Shown piece after piece: positions 1-11,272 of a stretch of DNA of 64,000 nt. Each line of letters starts with the position of its first letter. Position 1 is the first letter of the stretch. The DNA is from Culex pipiens pallens (Eukaryota > Arthropoda > Insecta > Diptera > Culicidae): the NCBI RefSeq assembly GCF_016801865.2, contig NC_068939.1:59464269-59528268 (forward strand). Direction: 5' to 3'. A model generated the notes under the pieces. The model made no database searches. It was given only the letters and a program-made list of their open reading frames with translations, and was not told where the DNA came from. Both the position numbers and the translations under genes were made by a program.

Positions 1-3000
1 TATTTCTAATGAATTGATATGAGCAAATTGATAAATTTCACGGGATTTCACGGAAATCTTCAAATTTCACGAATTTCACGCTATCCGCGAAATCGTGAAA
101 ATTCACTAACCCTAATCATTAGAAAAAGCAGTGTTGATCAGGTATTATTCATGGCGGTACGACCTACAACACTCTACAATCAACTGGAATTTTTCATTGT
201 CGAAGCTGCTTTTTTATTACTAAAAGCTGGACACCAATCTAGATAAAAGCCCAAAAGATCTTGAACAACGCCGTGCAAGTAGTGCTAAGAAGCTCAACGT
301 ATCTATAATTGACTATCAATGAAACAATGTAATCCCTGCTCTTGTTCTTCTGCTGCCCAGCGGCTGTAAGCTGGTCATTTCCAGGTCGTCCACACAGAAG
401 CAATCTATGTTTAATGGCTGATTTCACCTGTTAAACGATAGCGATCAAAGATGAAATGGCCCATTTTTGTCGTCCACGTTGCACGTAATCCCGGGAAAGA
501 TGAGGGCGACGCTACTTTGAACATGAAAACGCACTGCCTTTCTATTTATAACACAACATGAGAGGGTAGCTATCATAAAAAATCTTGTCGTACAACCTCC
601 CCGGCATTTGATATGTGGATGAGGCAGAGTCGGGTCCGGCCTTTCTCCACTCATCTCGGATCGGTTGGATCGCTGAAGATGTGAAAGGCGAAGAAAAACC
701 TGGACGACATGTACAATTATTTAGCTGCCGCTGCGCGCTCTCTTTATTACTTTTTTTATTATAATGATAGACCCACAAACATAGATCCGATGCTGGGGCA
801 GCGTAGTATGCTATCTCGTACATAATTAATGGCGATGATGGTGGCGATGCGCTTGTTCTCAAAACTGGAGCAAACCCGACTAGAGGTTAAGTCAACAACA
901 ACGCCGCGGCTTTAAAAAGTGCCACCGTCTAAGCCGAGTTGCTGAACGTCGGACAAGAGTGTTTCCACTGGGTTATCACCATGTTCAAGTTGCTCAACCA
1001 TCATTAATTCATACTCGGAATTCTCGGGCTGATTCCTGCGTCAAGATTCGTCCGCTAGATCAACCCTGGGAAACCGCCAACGTCGCCAACTGTGGTGTCC
1101 ACTGAAGAAGCAGACATATTCTGTTGATGTGATGCAATTTGCTTGATGAAAAGAAATCTGATAAACGCGCGCGGTCGACACTCCAAAGTCAGCGAATTGC
1201 ATTCGTCGCCTTTTCGTACGTTTCAAATTAATATCAATTGTCGGGACCCGGTCTGGGACTGGAAAGCGAGGACGCCTCTTGATCGAATTTTGCCTTCGCC
1301 AGCATTAGAAGAGGCGGCACCCCCCTTTAAAGAACTGTCCAAGTCCTAATGGAGAGAAATTCGTTGGCATCCGTTTTTTTTTGTGTTTGGTGCGCTATTG
1401 TCGGTTACGGTTCAACGAATTTGCTTGGTGGCCAATTTGTTTGGCGATGGAGAATAAATTGGATCGGGTTGGGATTCATGACTATATGCTACTAAGCGTG
1501 AAATGAATGTGTCGTTTGAAATTGGTAAGATTGAGATTTTACTCAATCTTTTTCATATAAATTTTTGTTTCATTAAATACCGAGATCTCTGATAATACCT
1601 GCTTATCACCTCCATTCACCAAAGGTCAGAAACAAAATCAATTATCATAAAAATTGATAACTTCCACTGTTGACCTTTGTTCCGAGCTGTAATTAACACT
1701 TCCAACGCTACGTTGTGCCCATAAGCCAGACAATTTCCCGATAATTAGGCGTTAATTAATTACCCCCGAGAGATTAGCTCATAGCATGACCTGCCCAATT
1801 TTCCGGAGGTGTTCACCGATATGCTACGTAGAACGGACATGACGTGGATCCAGAGCAACATCACCCGCACCAGACGGAGGAGGTGGGTGACGACAGGCAA
1901 AATGGTCCGACGATAGGTCGTCGTGCACCCATCACGATTAATTAAGCATGAAGTTGGGCTCAAACGAGGGAAATGAAAGTTGACACCTGTTTTTTTGCGT
2001 GCATATTCCGAGCAGGTATAGGATAGAGGTTGAGCTGGAAATAAACAGCTGATGAGAGGAATGAACGCGTTTTTTTTAGAGAGAAAAAAACGCGCTTAAA
2101 GCAAATTGTATACTAAACTGGTTCATACCTGAATCCTGGGATGATCATACTGTTTGCAGTATTTTGAAATAAAAAAAACGGTTTCAAAGCAGTTTTCGGA
2201 CTTTTTTGTTTGTTTGTTATTATTGAAGTTTATATGAATCTCAATATACATAACTTGAAAACAGACATGAAATTGACTAAAATAAGATGTCATTTTTTGA
2301 CAGTAGCTGAATTTTTCGTCAGAATGTTTTTTTAATTGTTAGTCAAATTTTTTTTTGTCGTATCAGTCTTGATGTTTTTATTCAGAGAGTTTTATATAAA
2401 ATATGAGTTATTATTATTTTTTTTTCAAAAATGTTCTGGTACCAACATCTCTGAAATTTGAATTTGACCATGAGAATAATTTGAAAAAAATGTCAATAAA
2501 GAACATGCGATTTAAGTTATTCATTGGTTTAACATTTTAAGACTTCCCTCAGAATCGAAAAAAAACAAGAGTCGGTTTTATGTTGATGAATGTTAAACCA
2601 TCAGATTTAAATGCTTAAATAACAGCACATTGTTGTGTTAGAGAATGAATTATTTGGCGATCATTCAGGGAGATTTTCCCTAATGCATACAAATCCCAAA
2701 TATATGCATGATGGGACGCAATTTCAACCATAAATAAATTTAAACAGATTCCCAAATCCACGTGGTTTATGGATGGTTTCTTATAGGTGGATCGATGCTT
2801 AAAAAATGATATAACAGATTTGTAGAGAAAATTGTTTCCAATTTTTGATCCAGCCACGCCGTGTTTGAGACTTCAATATTATGAAAATCAAATTTATAGC
2901 AAAAATCTGTAATTAACGGTTATAATACTGGTATAATTCATAACAAAAAAATCATTTTTTTGAAGTTACTTTTTTGAATATGAAAATTATATCCACTGGG

Positions 3001-3200
3001 ATTCAAAACCATATAAAGTCTTTTGTTTACTGTTTGTTTTGTTGAAATTGTTTTGAAAAGTTAAAATTTGTTAAATCAAGAAAACAATTTGTTTAAGCAC
3101 ATGAACAATGATTTTTTGGCAGTTCCAAATATTCTTCAAAGTTTATGTATGACAAGATAGCACAATTACGACGAATCAACAAATTTCATTTTTCTGAGAA
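1..3200. other. Non-coding region upstream of the first visible NKAIN exon
   Basis: No reading frame here resembles a known protein. The first 1.4 kb is more mixed in base composition, and from about 2.0 kb the sequence becomes strongly AT-rich with many A and T runs. The missing first coding exon of NKAIN (about 17 residues ending just before the conserved ERQ-FDFLGY segment) was looked for up to 8513. No ATG-led frame ending at a good GT donor was convincing. The stretch is probably intron 1 or upstream flank. Confidence 0.5.
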
Positions 3201-4058
3201 CTGTAAACCGGGATGACATTGATAGGATTTATTTATTTTTTCAAATATTTTCCAACTGTTAAGGTTTTTTTTCAAGATTATTACTTTTAAAACATGTACT
3301 GGGGTAGGCCACACAAGGTCCATACTCTATTTATGAAAAAAGTTTAAAAAATTAGTTACGTTGAAAATTCTTATTTTGAATTCCGGGGTGACTTTAACAG
3401 TCATAGTTTTTCTTGTTAAAATCAGAATTAAGGTGTTAAAATTTTATGTTTAAGTCAAATTTACCACCTTGGTGATGGTTCTGATATAGTTTTTAAGAAA
3501 AATTAATGTTTAAGATAAGTTATCTAAGTTCACAAGGTTTTTAACAAAATACATATACTCATTTTAGCTAAAACTGTTTAAAACTAACAATGTTGCGATT
3601 CATATTGCAATTTAAATTGAATTCGAAGCACAATCCAAAAGTTTTCACATTTTATATGAAATTTTTCTACTGAAAATGCCTCATAAATTTGAAGATTTTT
3701 TCTAAATTATATTTTAAAACCATTTATTATTTACAAACATATTTTACTTTCTCCTAGTGGAAAATTGACCAAAGAATCCGAAAATGCATTCCGTTTTCCG
3801 ATTCGAAATTATGTTCATTAAGAAAATCATGACACTTTGAGAATATTAAAAAATAATGCTATTCATCAACATTTTCTTAATTATAGTTCACTAACTTTTT
3901 AAACTTTTCATAATTTTATGAAAACTTTTTTTGAAGTACTTGAAACACTTCTCTTCTTTGGTCAATAAGATTCCATAGCATTCCATACGTATTTAATTTG
4001 TACTCTTCATTTTGCGGAAAAATCTCAAACATATCAAAGTCACCCCGTTTTACGGCAG
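3201..4058. mobile_element. Inverted-repeat element, GTAAACCGGG family, copy 1
   Basis: The left end near CTGTAAACCGGGATGACATT and the right end near AAAGTCACCCCGTTTTACGG are inverted relative to each other. A second copy at 24892-25811 shares long internal stretches, for example the segment reading ACTGGGGTAGGCCACACAA. There is no coding capacity. By comparison with copy 2 it is a non-autonomous DNA transposon with TA-type ends; this copy has more decayed termini. It lies in presumed NKAIN intron 1 or 5' flank. Confidence 0.75.
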
Positions 4059-4226
4059 CATGAGAAATAATATGTCATTATCAAAAACAAAAACTAAGCA
4101 CATACATTTTATTCGTTTATAGGGTTACAGAAACGACACGAAAGTCAATAAAGCGCATAATTAAAAATCAGTAGAAATGACAAAATTCGTTAGGATTTTG
4201 TTCGGAGAAAATATTGTTCCAGATTG

Positions 4227-4445
4227 CACAGAAAAAAAAATCATGGTAATATTACATCTGGGAAGGGGTACATCTTTTATGTCAGAAAAAAGGTGTAATT
4301 TTACCTCTGGAAATGTGTAATTTTACCACTTTTCTGGTGTAATGTCACTTTTTCAGTCTAAATTGAGGTAAAATTACATCATAAAAGAGGTAATATTCAA
4401 CCTTCCAAAATTAAAGCTTCCAAATTTACATTATTTTTTTCTGTG
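4227..4445. mobile_element. Short MITE, CACAG-poly(A) family, copy 1
   Basis: About 219 bp with imperfect terminal inverted repeats of the form CACAGAAAAAAA..ATG. The interior is built from repeated GTAATATTACATC / GTAATTTTAC motifs. Further copies lie at 32724-32926 and, inverted, at 50985-51175, with a fragment near 32150-32229. Those two fuller copies are bordered by TA, which suggests a Tc1/mariner-type mechanism; this copy is bordered by G and TG, so its duplication is not clear. Confidence 0.75.
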
Positions 4446-5440
4446 TGAGTTACGTTCTTGGAAGCAAATTTTCCTATTACCACGAACAGATGTTTGAAGT
4501 CAAATCACGACATATTCCCAGACATCGCCGGTTCAGGTGAAAATTAAATGCTTTCACCTTCAGCGTTGCTACCTTCGCTGACAGTATCTAACCTAGAATT
4601 AATTACAGAGGGCGAAGCAAATCCCAAGTCCACGGTCACCAACAACAAACTCCCTCCTCCTCCTCCGGTGTTGAGTCAAATCTCGGAACCGCAATCAGCA
4701 CTCGAGCTTTGCACGAACTGCGTGCGCTATCTATACACGAAAAGCGCTTGTACTTTAATTAGTCAAATGTGATCCACAGCAGCACGTGGTTTCCACGACG
4801 CACAGCAAAAATGCTTTAAAAAGATTTTTTTTATATTTTTTTCTTTAAAAAGAAAATTGTTCCTTTCTTTGTTATGAAATTTAAGACTTTTTTTTCAGAA
4901 ATTTCAAATTTATCGATTATTTACTGTCCTGAAAGCCGCTCGGTGGGTGGGAGTAGTCGCGCTATCAAAACACCCCCGTAAATCATAAGCACATAAGCCG
5001 TGTGGGAGCTGGCAGTGGGAGGGTGGGGTGGATCACAATCCGTCATCAACGCCGCTCTAGTCGCCGCGGCAATCGAGACTTACGGATTTGTGTAAATTTT
5101 AATTTGTGCGTGGGAACGATTCACACGATTCTGCGAGTTGATACAATTTTAAGCGATTCCTTTGGGGGAGGCCCGGTGGTCATGGAAGTGGGAAATCATA
5201 ATCTAATGCACGTAGAAATAAGTAAAGCAGCACTGATTGTCTTGGTATCTCTAGTTGGCAAGCTGACCAGTGACTGACCTGGTTTGCGGCTGGTATTACG
5301 TGGCTGTGGTGCAAGGCTGATTAAACTGATTTTGTTAATGAATGTTGCAAATGTAGCGCGGGAATGTTGCGTAAGTGACACAGTTTTTTTTCTTAATAAA
5401 TATCGTTGAATTGTTTGAAGTCGATGATTAAATTTGTTTG
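4446..5440. other. No recognised feature
   Basis: Mixed-composition sequence with no frame that looks like a conserved protein. Short ORFs here have no domain or splice-site support. Confidence 0.4.
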
Positions 5441-5857
5441 GTTTTTGCCTTCCTCACCTTACTGAGGAAAGGCTATAAAATCACTCGAAAAATGAACTTC
5501 TTAATTCGACCTCGTAGACCCACCTTCACGTATACCTATCGACTCAGAATCATGTTCTGAGCAAATGTCTGTGTGGATGTGTGTAGGTGGGTGGACAAAA
5601 AAATTGTCACTCGATTATCTCCGGACTGGATGAACGGATTTTGACCATATTAGTCTCATTCGAACCGTCTTGGGGTCCCATAGGTATCTATCTAAAATCA
5701 GCAAGTTTAGTTAAGAACTTCAAAAGTTATGCTGAAAAAACGATTTTGACGTATGTCCGGAAGATTGTAAAAAGGGTGGTTTTTGCAAGAAACCCTATCA
5801 TGTTATACATTTTCAGAAAGGTATTAAAAAGACCTTTCCAATGAGCCCAAAACATTG

Positions 5858-6200
5858 AAGATCTGACAACTCTATCAAAAGTTATTAGCACTTAAGTGTT
5901 ATTTATACACTTTTTGGAGGCCAGATCTCAGATATTTCAATGAAAATGATGTCCGGGTCTAACATGCGACTCATCGTTAGTTAGATAATCTAAAGACCTT
6001 TCAAATGAGCCTAAACATCAAGGATCTGACAACCCTATCAAAAGTTATTGGCACTTAAGTGTTATTTATACACTTTTTGGAGGTCGGATCTCAGATATTT
6101 CAGTATAAATGATGTCCGGGTCCATCATGCGACCTGTCGTTAGTTAGGCAATCGAAAGACCTTTCAAATGAGCCTAATACATCGAGGATCTGACAACCCT
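5858..6200. repeat. About 164-bp tandem repeat inside the DNA element
   Basis: The phrase GATCTGACAAC recurs at about 5860, 6023 and 6187, a period near 164 bp. Each unit contains AAAGTTATT, a GCACTTAAGTGTTATTTATACA segment (broken here only by wording) and GATGTCCGGGT. Related units occur in the inverted copy around 42595-42800. Unit number seems to differ between the copies. Confidence 0.75.
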
Positions 6201-7120
6201 GGGCCTTGTAAAGTCAAGGGGCATGATTTGATCCTAGTGCATTAGTTAAAATTTGGGTATACATTCTTTTTTATAAGCACTATGGAAACCACTTCATGCT
6301 ACGAGAACTCGCTTTGTCGCAGCCCCAGGGCTTAAACGTTGACCGATAAGCTGTCTTCGTGAACTAGGTAGTTCTCCGATAGTGAAAATATCACAATTGC
6401 ACAAGACACCGCTGCTTCTGTGACTTTTTCACTATCACAATGTGGGATTTAGGTGGGACTTTAGGATAGTACAATTGATTTGTTGCTTAGCATTAGCATT
6501 TAAAATAAATCTGTATGCTTTCCAAATCTATTTGATCTATTTCTTTTATGTCAAATTGTCCATAGAGTCTCGATCAATCAATAATGTAAAGATATCGGAC
6601 AAAATTCGTTGATCAGTTGAACTAACGGTTTTCGGACTATGGTTGTATTGACCATTGTTGCGAATCGAGGAACTACGGATCTTTTGACGTAAATGGTCAT
6701 TTCTTTTTCAACTCGCGATTTCTATCCTATTTGTATATCAGTTCACAAATTTTTATTGTTTTTTGATAGAAGTAGTACTGCAACAGTTAAAGGAACGTTT
6801 AGTTTTGAACATTAAGTTTAGAGGATTTTAGATTAAAATTTAGATTTTCAATCCAAAGTAGTTAGCAAATGAATATTTGGACTTAAATGAATAATTGAAT
6901 AAGTTGGACTTATGAATAACACACAACTGTGCATTTATTCTAGAGTCAGATCCATACAGCGTCAGTGTTTATTTGGTCGAAGTGTACTAATTCATTGGCA
7001 GATCTGATTCTAGTTGTAATGTACGACAAGACTACTGACGGACGAGACAGGACGAGGGCCCAGTTTAGAGGTTTCAACATCAACGATGTGCGGCTGGACC
7101 ACCCTCCCAAAAAAAAAAAA
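6201..7120 (+). mobile_element. Poly(A)-tailed retroposed insert with 25-bp target duplication
   Basis: The 25 bp ending in GGATCTGACAACCCT just before this insert (6176-6200) are repeated exactly right after its terminal A-run (7121-7145). An exact long duplication plus an A tail is the mark of target-primed reverse transcription by a LINE enzyme. The 920-bp body begins GGGCCTTGTAAAG and ends with CACCCTCCC followed by A's. It has no recognisable protein. It could be a 5'-truncated LINE, a SINE-like RNA or a retrocopy of a non-coding transcript. Confidence 0.85.
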
Positions 7121-7430
7121 AATACATCGAGGATCTGACAACCCTTTTAAAAGTTATTAGCACTTATGTGTTATTTATACACTTTTTAGAGGTCGGATTT
7201 TAGATAATGTGATAAAAATATTGTCTGAATCTTCCATGCGAACTATCGTTGGATAGGTTTTTTTTATCAGACCTACCGATGAGCAAGAAAAATTGAAGGT
7301 CTGCAAACACTATCAAAAGAAATGAGTAATAAAGTTGATTTGGAAATGTTGCTATTTTTACTGAATGTATTGACTTTATGAATGTGAGGAAGGCACCAAC
7401 CACCTAAAGGTGGATTAAGTAACGTTTTTT

Positions 7431-8513
7431 TTAAGACGGTACAAGCAAGCATACAAGTCACATGAGCTTAAAACGTTTATTTAGTTGTGTGTAAAATTTT
7501 AATCGATAAAGACACCGAATTTAAAAAAAAAATCGGTTCAACATACACTGGTTGATGTTTTTATTTTTTAGAAAATTGAAATTATTTGAAATAAATTTTA
7601 CCAAATCAATTCAACATAAAAAATGTTATCAATTTTGTTCCTGAAAAAATATAACTATCTTAATTAAATATCGAGTCCTTACATTTTTTATTACTTTTTA
7701 TTATTTAAAGGAACAAAAAACTAAATTTAAAATATAATCGTGTAGCCAAAAACCGGAGTCGCAGTGTACTTTATTGTATTTTGGGCCAATAAATTCCTTC
7801 GTTATAAACAAGACAGCATGCAATCCTAAGCATGGCTTTCAAACCTTTGCCACAGCACAGTTCTACGAGTCTAACGTCCCCGCCGGGAATGCTGTCATTG
7901 ACCTTCGTTATCGCGTGGCACCGTTCTATTGGGACGTCCCGTTATCTGGAGTGAAAAATCAAACTTGACTCGCATGGCAGTTGAAATCGCGTTGAAAAAG
8001 AGATGCTATGGCGTGTCACCCAGAGACAGCGCCGAAAAACTCCAACCGTTTTGGGGGAGTTATTTTAAGTCGAATTAAAGACTTAATGGCCGTTGGCACG
8101 GAAGGCGCGCTCGGCGGTCCATGTTTGGCTTGTTTGCCCTCGATTTTGTTACCAATTTTCTTGCCCCAATTTCCGGACGACAAAACGCGATACCAGCGAG
8201 AGTTGTTCGATTCTGCACCCAATTCCAATAATAAATTTGCCGCGCGCGCCCGCGACATTTACGGAACGCGAAAAAGCACACGGAATTTGGCGCCTCGTCG
8301 ATTGAATTATTGGGCAATTATTTCGACGTCATCGTCACAAACTGCTTCCGGATCGTCATCAATGAAGTCGATTTCAACGCAAATTTCACTCCATTAGCTG
8401 GCAGCTACACTATCAAAGGGAATGGAGTATCAAAGTCCTTAAATTTAATGCTCGACACATAATTAGATAAACACTAATGTCTTTCTTCGTTTTTCTTCTC
8501 ATTCTAATTGCAG
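7431..8513. other. Intron sequence before NKAIN exon 2, with a good acceptor
   Basis: No coding sequence was recognised. The open frame around 8008-8397 has no family resemblance. The last bases form a clear 3' splice site: a pyrimidine-rich run (CTTTCTTCGTTTTTCTTCTC) followed by GCAG at 8510-8513, immediately before the conserved exon. Confidence 0.6.
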
Positions 8514-8651
8514 TTATTCATCATCGAACGTCAGGTGTTCGACTTCCTCGGCTACATGTGGGCACCGATCCTGGTGAACTTTTTCCATATAATATTTGTG
8601 ATATTTGGATTCTTTGGTGCCTATCAATATCGTCCAAAGTATTTAGTAACG
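8514..8651 (+). CDS. NKAIN: NKAIN homologue, coding exon with first full membrane segment
   Basis: This 46-codon exon is read in phase 0, flanked by an AG acceptor at 8512-8513 and a GTAAGT donor at 8652. It encodes LFIIERQVFDFLGYMWAPIL and onward, ending PKYLVT. The vertebrate NKAIN family has ERQ-FDFLGY-WAPIL in the same place, followed by a hydrophobic segment and a GT/GA-QYR-RYL motif. Here the hydrophobic stretch VNFFHIIFVIFGFFGAY matches it. NKAIN proteins are small multi-pass membrane proteins that contact the Na,K-ATPase beta subunit, mostly in neurons. The preceding exon, coding the N-terminal methionine and signal-anchor-like residues, is not in view. The ID is strong because the remaining exons continue the family pattern in order. 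Confidence 0.93.
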
Positions 8652-9267
8652 GTAAGTTTTACTTAATGTAATTCTTTTTAAGTTTTAACAAAATGTTCCA
8701 TTAATTTTTAGTGACTACGGTATGTTTTTTTTATGTGTCACTCTTTAGTTTGAATTTGTTGACTAACTCAAAGGATCCCAGAATTTCAACCATAAAACCA
8801 CAAATTAAATTAGAAAGATTATATTACCTAAAAGTCTGACTAAATCCCATGAATGTTTGTATGATTCATTGTAACCACAAAACACAGGAAAAATCTCACG
8901 ATACTTATTCCTTGTTTAAATACGTCGCAATTTTATAAAAATAAGAAAAATATTTTTTATACAACTAAAGTTTGAAATTTGTTAGCTAATAGAATCTTTT
9001 TTCTTAACTTTTAATTATCAAATTTTCGGATTGGATTGGACTCTACCATTTTTGGCTTCCAACCGACGAAAGTTAAAACACGCTGTGATAAAAATCGCTC
9101 CCAAACTCTCTCAAATGACGTTTTCCATGCCAAATCAACAAAAAACATCGAGTTGAAAACTTTTAGTGTTCTGTTAGTACGAAAAATGCAAGGCTGGTTT
9201 TTTACACTAAAGCAAAGTAAAATAAAGGCATACCACCAAAAGTTGCGTATTTCAATTACAAAAATTT

Positions 9268-9860
9268 TGGTACCCTAACATGTATAGGTCATCGCTGAAA
9301 TTTTTAAGTTATCGCCGGTTTAGTGAAAAAAGTCGAATTTTTCCCGTTTTCGTTATTTTCTCATTTTCGCGCGTGGCGCGTCGAAAAACCCAGTTTTTAT
9401 CTTCAAAAAATCGTATCTCAGAGTATCGAAAACATAACTTTACCACTTTTTGATATGTTATGTGAAATTTTCCGAGTAATCCGATAAAAATATTTTCAGA
9501 CATAGGCCCTTTGGTCCCGAGACCTTCAAAACAGCATTTTAAGTTTTCATACGACCTTTTCAAATGTTAAGCTAGATTTTTGAAACTTCTTACTATTTTT
9601 CCTCAATAGTCAAACTAATCACCTTTCTTTTGCATCTAAGACAGCTAAAATCGGATGAAATGGCGCGGAGATATAATTTTTTGAAAAAAGTGGTTTTTGC
9701 GAAAATCGACGAAAATTGCCATTTTTCAGGCCACCCTAACACGGCGTAGGTCACCCTAATGGCCAAACAAAAAAATACGGGTCTAATTATTTCGGCCAAG
9801 GAACCCCAAGAATCATGCTGTTTTCGTGGGGAATTGCTGATAGCAATACAACTCACGGAC
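9268..9860. repeat. Dispersed repeat, AATTAKACCCGTATTTTTTTG family, copy 1
   Basis: The same landmarks recur in several places in the window: AAAAATACGGGTCTAATTATTTC, a GGTGACC/AGGGTGG pair, and GCGCGTCGAAAAACCCAG. Copies or fragments lie at about 46440-46760, 47455-47510, 54415-54715 and, inverted, 55010-55570. No protein is encoded. Ends and target duplication could not be defined. Confidence 0.65.
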
Positions 9861-10070
9861 TATTGTAGCGTGTTTTAATGGTGTTAATCGTTTTATTTCA
9901 ATTTAATTTAATGGAACTCATCAGTCCAACATTCAACAATAAGAATCTTTATTTGCATTTGTTAGCAATCTTGAATTTAGAATACTTATAGTAATTGATT
10001 TGAAAGGATTTCATACGTTTTTTGTTAAAAAAAAAATCAAAATACCAAATGAATTTAAGAAAAACAATAA

Positions 10071-10317
10071 CAGTCCAGACTTAATTATCCGAAGGCCTTG
10101 GCAAAATTTCACTTCGGATAATCGAATTACGAAAAAAAAAATCGCTGTCTTATTTTTGATTATTGAGCTATAGTAGGACTAGGGGTCGCAGAACTCAAAT
10201 TTGATGTTGAAAGTAAGTTTTTTTGTTGTTATTGATTCGATTATCCGAAGTCCCATACAAACCTTCGGATAATCGAACTTAGGATAATCGAAGCTTCGGA
10301 CAATCGAGTTTGAACTG
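10071..10317. mobile_element. MITE with CAGT..TTATCCGAAG ends (pogo/Tigger-like)
   Basis: A 247-bp element with imperfect terminal inverted repeats: CAGTCCAGACTTAATTATCC at the left and, read inward on the other strand, CAGTTCAAACTCGATTGTCC at the right. Internal copies of TTCGGATAATCGAA strengthen the hairpin. The right end abuts TA. These ends resemble those of pogo/Tigger-type elements, which insert at TA. That assignment is from family knowledge, not from a transposase. Confidence 0.65.
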
Positions 10318-10859
10318 TACTAAGTTTTATGCCCAATCTGTGGTCCCAAAATTGAAAATTTGCAAAAAGTCTTGTGCATCCTACAGCAACGAAGGAAGTT
10401 GTTTTCTTATTATTCTAAAATTGTCAAACTTACGGACCCAATCCTGCAACAACGGGATTGTTAAATTATTCAAACTTTATTGTAAATTACGTTATGGACG
10501 GTACTTTAGGGGATGAATAAAAAAAATATTTCGATAGTACCCGTAGTTTTGAAGATACTAAAATGTCTGTAACAAAAATCTGGGTGCAAAAGCTGTGGTT
10601 GATGTGCACCGTTAAGGTGCACTATTTGATAAAATGTATGTCTTATAACGTTATAATTATTTTTTAAATGGTTTAAAATTTATTGAACTCGTTTTTCAAT
10701 GAAAGTTTAAATTTTCATAGATTTTTTTGAAACTTTTAGGGAAGTTTTGAGGGCCTAAGAAAACTTGGAAACCATGATCTGTACGTTCAAGAAGCTTTAT
10801 CTTAATGGGATCAAAGAGGACTGATATGCCATATTGTTTTTTTTTTTTGTTGTTAAAAT

Positions 10860-11272
10860 CAGGGATGGAATAATCGCAAAAAAATCAATTTCGCTTGCGA
10901 ACTTTCTTCACCCGCGAAAGAGAGAGGAGGCAAATCACGCAGAAAAAATCGCTCCCGAACTTCTCCAAGAAAATCAATCTGCTGATGATTTTTTGTGAAT
11001 TTCCTTGTCAGCACCACTTAAACATATTTATTTCACTTTGTTTACACACATTGCCCATCTACAAAATGTGACAGGTCATATTTCGACGTGTGACGTTACA
11101 CTTGCAAGTGTAGTAGTGAAAAAGATGTTCCGCCGAATAATCAAGACGATGATTTTTTAGATTCCTTTTACCGATCTTTCGTGCGCGAGAGAGAAGAGCC
11201 ATGCTCCCTTCGGATTTTTTCTCTTGATGAATGTCCAATGATTTTCTTTTGATGATGATTATTCCATCGCTG
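10860..11272. mobile_element. hAT-type MITE with perfect 8-bp target duplication
   Basis: The 413-bp element starts CAGGGATGGAATAATC and ends GATTATTCCATCGCTG, a 16-bp inverted repeat with one mismatch. GTTAAAAT stands exactly on both sides (10852-10859 and 11273-11280). An 8-bp duplication with CAGGG-type ends is diagnostic of the hAT superfamily. It has no transposase and so is non-autonomous. Subterminal segments such as GATGATTTTTT and CGCGAGAGAG-like motifs also occur in inverted form. Confidence 0.88.

Larger units (their letters stand above)
5441..7430. mobile_element. GCCTTCCTCAC-ended DNA element, copy 1, interrupted
   Basis: The left end GCCTTCCTCACCTTACTG and right end GTGAGGAAGGC (followed by ACCAACCACCTAAAGG) are inverted repeats. 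A second copy lies in the opposite orientation at about 42327-43852 and ends with the same motifs. The interior has no transposase frame but contains a roughly 164-bp tandem repeat. This copy is split by a poly(A)-tailed retro-insertion at 6201-7120. It is a non-autonomous element; the superfamily was not determined. Confidence 0.8.

Noticed and set aside
5002..5277. Open frame with a possible GTAAGT donor nearby (5369)
   Set aside because: No NKAIN-like residues and stop codons before the donor in the needed frame.
8008..8397. 129-residue open frame just before NKAIN exon 2, tested as the missing first exon
   Set aside because: It does not resemble the short signal-anchor start of NKAIN proteins and has no donor in the right phase.
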